Below, piece after piece: positions 55,391-64,000 of a stretch of 64,000 nt of DNA; within the stretch, counting starts at the first letter, position 1, and each line of letters begins with the position of its first letter. The notes under the pieces are model-generated. The model was not told the DNA's origin. It saw nothing but the letters and a program-made list of their open reading frames with translations, and made no database searches. This stretch comes from Doryteuthis pealeii (lineage: Eukaryota; Mollusca; Cephalopoda; Myopsida; Loliginidae), in contig CM042156.1 of NCBI GenBank assembly GCA_023376005.1, forward strand, positions 41,517,156 to 41,581,155. The letters run 5' to 3'. The position numbers were made by a program, and so were the translations under genes.

Positions 55391-56269
55391 TATCCTTGTG
55401 TTATAGTGTTTGAATAATTTGTAGTTTAGTTTTGCCACTTTATTTTTATATTTATTAAATTCAAAATTATTTTGAATTCTATTTAAACATTTAAAATATT
55501 ATTTATACTATTTTAGTCTGTATATTCATCCATTTTTTTAGTTTTGTTTCCTGGAATATGTACATCTTTTGTAAATTTTGCTACTTCTGATTTACTATAA
55601 CAATATTGGTTATTTTCAATTTGTTTTAATTATTATACTTATTTGAATTGAACTTGATAAAGAAAATAGTATGAAATGACATTTTGTTCTTTATAAAGAC
55701 TTTATGGGGAGGAGTGAGTTAGAAACAAAATAACTGATAGATTTTGGACAGATCATATTTAGACTTGATGTCCACCTAAATTGATTCCAGAAAAATTTCT
55801 ATAGACAAATATAAATTTGTAAATGTAAAAATTCTTTTCCCCTTTGTTTTTTGTTTTTTCTTCCTTTTTTTTTTTTTTTGCATTTTATAAAAATAATTTT
55901 TATAATTGAAGTGAAAAAAGAATCTCAAATTCAGATATATTTTTCAAATTATAAATGATTTTAATTTTTAATATAACTGTTGGGGTTATAAATTGACTTT
56001 TTTAAAAAAATATCCTTGCTTTGAATTTAAAATGATATACTAAATAAAAAAAAAATTATTGAACTATATTATTGACTATAAAAGGATATTATCAAAATCC
56101 TTTTTTCATACCCTACAGAAAACTCCTGTTCCCTTTTAAAAGGAATTGAGAGAAAAATTAGTATCCAGTACTGACGTTTTTTCTTCTTCATTTGCAACTT
56201 ATATTTATTCAAAATTAAAAAATGTTTTCTCATAAATGACTAGAATTTTTTAAATAAGGCTTAATAATT

Positions 56270-56398
56270 TATATTATCTAGATTTTTCGGATTGTTGTCC
56301 TTATCTTTATTGTTATATACACAATGTTTCGGCCAAAACGTTGGGTATATAATAATAAAGATGAGGACAACAATCCGAAAAATCTAAATAATACAAAA
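56270..56398. repeat. Near-perfect palindrome, arms about 60 bp
   Basis: TAGATTTTTCGGATTGTTGT, CCTTATCTTTATTGTTATAT mirrors ATATAATAATAAAGATGAGG, ACAACAATCCGAAAAATCTA, with CAATGTTTCGGCCAAAACGTTG at the centre. The arm unit also occurs singly at 28455, 38225, 44780, 51110 and 51615. Confidence 0.88.
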
Positions 56399-56651
56399 TA
56401 TAATTTATTTCCATTCTTTTTTTTTTTTAAACTATCAATAAATGTAGGGGACACAACTCTGTTGTATCTTTGTTCATTTCTTGTACTTATCTAATCTATA
56501 TCACGGATTTGTTATTAATGTTTGTTTATAAATAAAGAAACTTCCTCACACTTTTCCACTCGAAAGTTTTTTTTTGTTTTTAAGGTATGTGATTTATGTT
56601 TATCTAACTGCAAAAAGTAATAAGAGAATTTTTTTTTCTTTTTCATTTCAG

Positions 56652-56746
56652 GAGCGAAACCCTGGACAAATATCATGAATATTCTTGATGAAAAAGGTGG
56701 ATCTGATTCAGAGCTTTTGAATTATGCCATGACCTTGGTTAACAAA
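56652..56746 (+). CDS. FHOD: FHOD exon 7: FH3 domain
   Basis: A 95-nt exon, acceptor tttcatttcag and donor gtaagt. With the carried g it reads GAKPWTNIMNILDEK then GGSDSELLNYAMTLVNK and ends in phase 0. It matches FHOD3 KPWSNIMEILEEK and TELLVYAMTLVNK. Exons are closely spaced from here on (introns 0.8-1.6 kb), in contrast to the 4-25 kb introns upstream. Confidence 0.96.
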
Positions 56747-57031
56747 GTAAGTAATCATCTTGCCTAAAATTTACTTCTTCTCTTTATTGAATCTCTTTAT
56801 CTCCCCCACTTTGGCCCTTACTTGGGCTAGGCTGGCAATTGGAGAGGCACTCTTTGATCAATAGCTTGGTCATGTCAAGCCCTAGCACCTATATGATTGT
56901 CCTGGATCTATATATGTGTACTTGTCTTGACTAACAATATGAAAATAGTTTTGAAATTCTGTCAATACTATTTAAAAAATATAACCATCCCATATTCATG
57001 ACTTTCTTGCAAATAATTGTATGTAATCTTA

Positions 57032-57412
57032 TCTATTAATAATGGAGATTCGCTTCCGGTTTTTGTCTGTAACAAAAATTACGTCACATTACCCAAAATT
57101 GTCATAACATAGAATAAATACACTCAAAATTTGAACATGCAACATTAGACAGTCCTCATTGTTTTTTAAAACAAGTTTTAATAAATACATGACTGGTATT
57201 ATATATCTATATATAGTTTGTTTTATTTTAATATATATTTAAAGTTTACATTTCAAATTGTTTTATTTTTTAATCTTTTAATGAATTTGATGATTTTACT
57301 TACTTAGGGTACAAACTCACTGACATTGAATTTTTTACTCCCACCCCTCAGGCGATATGTTTCGAAAATCTATTTTTATATCGCCCGGATGGTGTTTTTT
57401 ATTTTGTACTAG
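57032..57412 (+). mobile_element. Helitron (non-autonomous), complete, in intron 7
   Basis: 381 bp. Starts TCTATTAATAATGGAGATTC after A; ends with hairpin region CGCCCGGATGGTG, AT spacer and CTAG followed by T. It fills almost half of the 821-bp intron between exons 7 and 8. Confidence 0.9.
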
Positions 57413-57567
57413 TATATCTAAAATTGATTAAAAACAGAAATATTCTGAATATTTCTGAATATAAAAGATTTTTCTATCAACTACTTCTGCTATTTTACAT
57501 TTTGATTCAATTAATTTTTGCTGTCATTTGTTGGGCGCTAATCAGCTTTTGTGTTTTGCCATAACAG

Positions 57568-57711
57568 GTTCTGTATGCAGTCCCAGATCAAGATACATTC
57601 TATGATGTCACAGATGTACTGGAAGAGCTTGGTATGGAACGGATCACCAAGAAACACATGAGGAAGAAGGGAACAGATGTGGACCTCATGACACAGTTCC
57701 AGATCTATGAC
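57568..57711 (+). CDS. FHOD: FHOD exon 8: C-terminal part of FH3
   Basis: A 144-nt exon, phase 0 at both ends, acceptor ccataacag and donor gtaaga. It reads VLYAVPDQDTFYDVTDVLEE then LGMERITKKHMRKKG and TDVDLMTQFQIYD. PDQDTFYDV, LEELG and KKGTD.DL are conserved in FHOD1/3. Covers visible residues 220-267. Confidence 0.96.
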
Positions 57712-58579
57712 GTAAGATACTTTCATTCATTTCAAATTTAAAGGGAGATAAATCTTTGCTAACCTAAAGTTTTTATATATTTAGTCTTAAAAAGTTCAAT
57801 TACTATTTGGTATAAAAGAAAGAAAGAAATTAAGTGGAATAGTCAAAAATGTGTAATTGACAATGCTTCATCCAAGAAATTGGAATAATATAATTAATCA
57901 AGTTTTAGCTTTGTCATCAGATATTATCATTGAGTGATTAAGCTTTTATTTATATTGCTGGCATTGTATAAACACAAAAATTAATTTGAAAAAAAGAAGA
58001 GAAGCAGTTTGATATAATTTTATATGCTTGAAAAGAATTAATCTATTGTCTCTTTTAGTATTAACATTATTCTCTCTCAGTAATCACATAAACCAGAACT
58101 GTTGTTAAAATCATTACAAGTTACCATTGACTGTGTCTATGCTATCCTGACTTAAATGTATATGCTCTATCACTGGTATTGAGCACTTTTTATTTATAGA
58201 TATAGAAAACTATATTCTCAATATATCTATCTATCTGTGTATAACCAGTTGGCACCTACACCAGTGATCCAGTCATGATGAAACTTTACGTACTTTAAGC
58301 TAATATTCAGAAATAGGACTGGCTAATTGAATTTTGATAAAAATCAATAATGGAACCCCTACATATAGTATTTGTATAGATAAGTAACACATAGAAAAAA
58401 CGTTGAAATGTAATATTGATTCATAATCCTTGGTAGTTATTTCTAAATAAACCATGGAATCTGCACAACTTCAGCCAGTAAATAAATACATTATATTTGT
58501 TTGCCTAAAGTAGCATTCAAATTTGTCAGTGACTTTTAAATTTCAAATGTACTTTAGTAAAGTTTGCATTCAAAAATCA

Positions 58580-58745
58580 AATCATATTGTAGTGGCTAAT
58601 GTGCTGGACTTCAATATCATAGTAAGCAAGTTCAAACTCCAGTCATTCTGTTATATTCAATTACAGACTTTTTTCAAATATGGATTAATACCCTTTGTAA
58701 ATATATGAACCCCCCCCCTCACCCCCATCTATGGTTAAATTGATT
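58580..58745 (+). mobile_element. SINE-C 5' part
   Basis: TTGTAGTGGCTAATGTGCTG, AAGTTCAAACTCCAGTCATT (box B), GATTAATACCCTTTG, CCATCTATGGTTAAATTGA. The tail is missing; it ends about 40 bp before the exon 9 acceptor. Confidence 0.7.
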
Positions 58746-58785
58746 TTTCAAGATATTTATTTTATTTTATTTTGTTTTATTGTAG

Positions 58786-58847
58786 ACTTCTTTGCGGCAT
58801 GAAGATGGAAATGACGGACTTGAGTTCAGTCAGATGGAAAATCTGAG
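58786..58847 (+). CDS. FHOD: FHOD exon 9: end of FH3
   Basis: A 62-nt exon, acceptor tattgtag and donor gtatgt, carrying two bases (ag) out. It reads TSLRHEDGNDGLEFSQMENL. RHEDGD is the matching end of FH3 in FHOD3; the residues after it are not conserved in the sequences I recall. Too short for an ORF search, but required to keep frame between exons 8 and 10. Confidence 0.92.
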
Positions 58848-59159
58848 GTATGTTAACAAATAAAATCTTTCGAAATAGTTTTTTTTCACACTTTTCAAAT
58901 AAGTGTGAAAAAATATTTTAAATTAGAAATGTCTAAGTTCATATAAAAAAAAAAATTTTAAGTAAAAAAATAAAAAATAAAAAATAAAAAAACTGAAACC
59001 ACCTAAACTTAACAGAAATCTTAAAACTGATTTAAAATCTTTCAGTAAATCAGTTTTTAAATTGGACTTAGTTTACTCCTGTCTAAATCAATTATTGTTT
59101 TGTCAAGATTTTTATCTTAATTTTTTTGTCATCAGCATTCAGTTACGTTGTCAAAACAA

Positions 59160-59632
59160 AAGCACTCATAGTGTAAGGGTTATTGTCATAGAAATGGACA
59201 CAGTAACCCAAATTGCACATGAGTAGCACAGTTTATATAATCTGATCTGTGCAATAAAGCATCTGAGAGCTGACGGTAGGTGTGACATTCCACATTAGCA
59301 AAAACAATCTCCCTGGTCTAGGGTTTGGAAAAAGGGAATAGACTCCCTTGCTGTTCGGCTGATACCAACAATAGGCCACTCTACATACTTTATTAACCTG
59401 AATTCAAATCCTGGACTGTTTACATTTCACATAGTGCTAATACCATTGGGAAAGGTATGAATCCAACTGTTCTCCCCTCAGCTATGGGTAAATAGGACAG
59501 ACTGGGCTCTTTAACCTTGGTAGGGCAACCAGTCTAGGAGATGGAAAACTCTGAATTCAAACCTGTTAAACTCTGCTTAAAAATTGACCTTGTGTCACAT
59601 CCTGCCCATGGCAGAGGGGTTGGATAACTACA
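59160..59632 (+). mobile_element. SINE-A copy split by a nested SINE-B
   Basis: The SINE-A head (CATAGTGTAAGGGTTATTG..ACAGTAACCC) stops at about 59207 and resumes at about 59394 with TTAACCTGAATTCAAATCCT. Between them is a 5'-truncated SINE-B body and tail (GCACATGAGTAGCACAG to CCACTCTACATACTTTAT). TAACCCAAAT and TTAACCTGAATT look like a decayed target duplication. Confidence 0.85.
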
Positions 59633-59746
59633 TACCTTGCCAAAATGTCTTGAGTCTTTGAAATATAAGTTTCTTTTATCATATTTTACAATTTCAAATT
59701 TGAGTATCCTTATGTGACAATTTCTTTTTTTTTCTTTTTTTTCCAG

Positions 59747-59893
59747 GTTGACCCCACGTGTACCATGTGATGAGGAAAGGAAGAGTCGAAGATATTCTTC
59801 TTCACGGGGCATCAAGTTTGCTATGCCTGAATCTGCCTTGAATAAGATGAAGGGAGCAGAGGAATATAGACAGAAAAAGATGAAGGAAATGCA
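59747..59893 (+). CDS. FHOD: FHOD exon 10: charged linker after FH3
   Basis: A 147-nt exon, acceptor ttttttttccag and donor gtatgt. With carried ag it reads RLTPRVPCDEERKSRRYSSS then RGIKFAMPESALNKMKG and AEEYRQKKMKEM. The composition is basic and serine-rich, then helical and K/E/Q-rich, as expected for the poorly conserved linker between FH3 and FH1. Two bases (ca) pass to exon 11. RKSRRYSSS is rich in S/T next to basic residues and could be a kinase target; this is inference. Confidence 0.9.
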
Positions 59894-60004
59894 GTATGTA
59901 TCCAACAATTTACTTTATATTTAACACTGCCTCTTTTCATCAGCGAACAAATTATTTTTCTATTATAAGAGGAATAATGGGACTCTTAAAATCTCCCGGT
60001 GGCA

Positions 60005-60475
60005 AGCAAATAATTTCGGATGAAGACGAAAACAACAGTTGAAAATCAAAACAACATATATTCAAAAAGTACAAAAAGGGGGTTGCAAATTTAGTGGCAT
60101 TTGTCGCCAGACTTATCTTGTTGAGGGTGATGTAAAGGTGAAGGGTTGCACTGGATGTACCACTCGCTGTTTGATGGTGAAGGTGAGCGCTAGAATATTA
60201 TTGCTGTTGATAGGTAATGCTTGAAACTCGTGTCTCGCCTGGTGAAAGCTCATATGATAAGTGAAAGTCGAAGAGAGCGCTTATTAAAGCGACTCACCTG
60301 GTTGACGGCCCCTTGATAAGTGACTTTTGTCATGGGGTTTAAATTTGGCACCAATATCATATATTGGTGATTCACCCTCTGGCGGCAGGGGGAGATAATT
60401 CGACTATAATTTTTCCAATAATTGCTTGAACTGTACACAATATCTGCCTTGAAAAATTACTGGTGTTTTTGGATA
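60005..60475. other. GC-richer unclassified block in intron 10
   Basis: About 470 bp clearly richer in G and C than its surroundings, with GGGGGTTGCAAATTTAGTGG, CTCGTGTCTCGCCTGGTGAA, GCGCTTATTAAAGCG, GGTTGACGGCCCC and CACCAATATCATATATTGGTG (a hairpin). No ORF of note and no splice sites that fit the FHOD frame. It may be part of a retroelement leader or long terminal repeat; I do not recognise it. Confidence 0.4.
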
Positions 60476-61470
60476 CAGCATAAACCAATCTTTTTTAATA
60501 TTTCAAGGTCACCAATACTTAACTATTTGTACACAGTAGACTAGAATTCATATACAAATATTCCTCACAAATAAAATAAAAAAAGTTTTTAGTTCATCAA
60601 ATTTCTCTTTGTTCCAAATCAATTTTGTCAGGGAATATTTTCAAATCACTTGCTCTAACACCCTGTTGGCTGGTTCTGTAGAATGCACCAACTCCACCTC
60701 TGTAGAATTACTAAATAATAATAATAATAATGAAATTCATTGTATACAGAAATTTATTGTTATACTACAACTCCTCAATGTGTCATGTCTAGTACATAGA
60801 ATAATGTATTAGTGTCAGGAACATGAATAGTGTACAGTAATAATATACATGTATGTGTACGCGTGCATGCATATGTGTGGATAGGAGTATCAGCTATAGT
60901 GTTCGCAGATTACAGCAAGCATGGAGGCTTTGAAAGATGCAGTGTTTCAGCAGCCTACAACGGCAGTTTATTCCATGCCTTGGCGCGAAAAATGTTTCCA
61001 AAAGTCATGTGAGCTATGCTGTTTTCTGACTTTGTAGGCATACCCACGTGTGTTAGAAACATGGAGATCAAAAAGGTGCTCAAGGCTGCTATTTTTTATT
61101 TTAAAAGTGTCTGATTTCAAAGATGAGGATTTTTAACTGCATCTCAAAATTTGGAAATGATGCGTTAAAATTCTGCCATTTAGAGAAACAATAGCAAAGT
61201 TAAAAATTTAAAAATTTAAAAAAAAAAAACTCAGCCTAAGTTAATCAATCTCCTCTTTTAGATTATTTATATAATAATGAAAATTCTTCATTAAAAAAAT
61301 TAAAATAATCTGGGATTCCCTTTAATAAGAATTAAACCAATATTATTCTGTATTCTGATTCCACTGTTATTTGTTTTTGTTTTATTTGTTTAGGTTTTTT
61401 GTTTTCTACTTTTTTTTCTTCTTTTTTTTCCCTTTATTTTTCACTTGTGCAATTCTTTATTTCGCAACAG

Positions 61471-61604
61471 AAATAATCGTTATCTACCAGAAGATGCTCC
61501 TGAAGAAGATCTGGCCACAATTTACCACACCAAAAAGCTTCAGAAAGAAATGGAACAGCAGAAGAAACGCCAAACTGCTGATCCACAGAAACCCACTTCC
61601 CTCT
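61471..61604 (+). CDS. FHOD: FHOD exon 11: charged, probably helical linker
   Basis: A 134-nt exon, acceptor ttcgcaacag and donor gtaagt, one base carried out. It reads QNNRYLPEDAPEEDLATIYH then TKKLQKEMEQQKKRQTADP and QKPTSL. An acidic patch (PEDAPEEDL) is followed by a K/Q/E-rich stretch likely to be helical. The polypyrimidine tract before the acceptor is long (61400-61445). The gene continues beyond the window; the next exon is not visible in 61605-64000. Confidence 0.9.
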
Positions 61605-62880
<1,276 letters not shown>

Positions 62881-63221
62881 TCTTATAATTTTTATTTCTT
62901 TTGTTGTTTTTAATACTAAGGCATGTTCTATTCATTTATTCAGCTTTGCGATATTAAAAGATGCATCAAACATTTGTGGTCTATTTTTTTAACAAAATAT
63001 ATATATATGCCACTTATAATAGATAATTTATAATGAAAAAAACTCTCATTTATTTGTTTCATGGCATTTCACATCAGATACTTTTTTGTGGGGAAGGGGG
63101 GTGAGTATGTACATAAAAAAAAAGTTTCAATTATTAAAAAAAAAAAAATTTTTTTAGACCAAGTATCATACTAAGCTTAAGTTTAATAAATAGTTCACAC
63201 CTCCATTTTCTCGGGGGGGGG

Positions 63222-63450
63222 GGTCCTTGTGGCATAGTGGGTTACATACTGGACTGAGACATCGTAGTAAACTCCAAGTTCAAACTCCAGTCATGGTAGT
63301 ATGTTTACTATCAGACTAATATCCTTGGGAAAGGCATGAACCATCTTAACCCCCCAGCTATGGGTTAAAAAAGTACCAGTACTAATCTTCTACAAAGATG
63401 ACTTTGGCATTAGATAACCCATGAAGGTTAATATGCCATTAAATTGAACT
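63222..63450 (+). mobile_element. SINE-C copy, full length
   Basis: Head CCTTGTGGCATAGTGGGTTA, box B AAGTTCAAACTCCAG, body TCCTTGGGAAAGGCATGAAC, CAGCTATGGGTTAAA, tail ATAACCCATGAAGGTTAATA then TGCCATTAAA. This is the best reference copy for the family in the window. Confidence 0.85.
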
Positions 63451-63559
63451 CAAGTCTTTTGCCCTCAATCAAATAATCTTGTTTAAAATTTTATTTTCCT
63501 CAAATGTTTGACAGTGCCATCTTCTCGTTTTTTGATGGAGGCTTATTCTTATAAACAAA

Positions 63560-63848
63560 GAGGCCCGTGGTGTAATGGTTAAAGTCATGAGAAATGGACT
63601 CGTCGCCCCAAGTTCAAATCCTGGACGTGGTAATTGCATTTCACGTAGCGCTAATACCCTTGGGAAAGGTATGAATCCTACTCTCCCTCCAGCTATGGGT
63701 AAATAGTAGGGCAGACTGGGCTCTTTAACCTTGGTTAGGCAACCGGTCTAGGAGAAGGAAAACTCTGAATTCAAACCTGTTGAACTCCGCTTAAGAAATT
63801 GACCTTGTGTCACATCCTTCTCGTGCGGAGGGGTTGGTAAATATATAT
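63560..63848 (+). mobile_element. SINE-A copy, well preserved young-looking subtype
   Basis: GGCCCGTGGTGTAATGGTTA head, box B AAGTTCAAATCC, diagnostic GGACGTGGTAATTGCATTTC, tail CTTCTCGTGCGGAGGGGTTG. Very close to 21334-21622. Confidence 0.9.
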
Positions 63849-63923
63849 TCTTATTAACAAAGAAAGGGACTGAAGTGAAACAAAATCTGCCTCATCCAGG
63901 ATTTGAACTCTGTTCATTTTCTA

Positions 63924-64000
63924 TCTATTAATAATGGAGATTCGCTTCCGGTTTTTGTCTTTAACAAAAATTACATCACTGCTTACGTCACATTACCCAA
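63924..64000 (+). mobile_element. Helitron 5' end, cut by window edge
   Basis: TCTATTAATAATGGAGATTC then GCTTCCGGTTTTTGTCTTTA and GCTTACGTCACATTACCCAA, nearly identical to the start of 57032-57412. Confidence 0.85.

Overview
The window is AT-rich animal DNA holding one partial gene and no complete one. Eleven exons on the + strand (2993 to 61604) join without a break into a 1,144-nt reading frame (381 codons plus one base). The protein is the N-terminal half of an FHOD-type formin (relative of vertebrate FHOD1/FHOD3 and fly Fhod): the end of the GTPase-binding domain, the armadillo-like FH3 domain and the start of the charged linker. The start codon and first exon(s) lie before base 1. The FH1/FH2 actin-polymerising half lies beyond base 64000. 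Coding sequence is about 1.8% of the window; intron 1 alone is about 25.2 kb.

The organism is most likely a coleoid cephalopod, probably an octopus. The reasons are the very long AT-rich introns, dense (TA)n/(CT)n tracts, and several coexisting families of tRNA-derived SINEs with intact A and B boxes. Three different tRNA-derived retroposons are documented from octopus. The species was not confirmed by any search.

The rest is intron packed with mobile elements. I distinguish four tRNA-derived families: SINE-A ('GTGTAATGGTTAG' head, two alternative 3' ends), SINE-B ('TAGCTCAGTCGG' head), SINE-C (tail 'ATGCCATTAAA') and repeat E (a tRNA-like unit of about 137 bp in tandem). There are also non-autonomous Helitrons with clear ends, a hAT element with a perfect 8-bp target duplication, a decayed mariner-like element, several LINE reverse-transcriptase fragments, one Penelope-like reverse-transcriptase fragment and many foldback/MITE elements.

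The most notable signal outside the gene is a set of hammerhead-ribozyme-like motifs. One at 8195-8236 has all core residues and three pairable stems, another at about 47424-47462 has a full core, and several degenerate relatives keep a covarying stem II. They sit in foldback repeats bordered by (TA)n. Together with the Penelope-like fragment at 30724-31206 they suggest remains of ribozyme-bearing Penelope-type retroelements, although physical linkage is not visible here. Layout: 1-3114 flank and exon 1; 3115-28329 intron 1 (SINEs, Helitrons, LINE, mariner, hAT); 28330-46685 exons 2-5 with foldbacks, the Penelope fragment and a SINE-B cluster; 46686-56651 introns 5-6 with Helitrons, an interrupted LINE and several palindromes; 56652-61604 closely spaced exons 7-11; then intron to the end.
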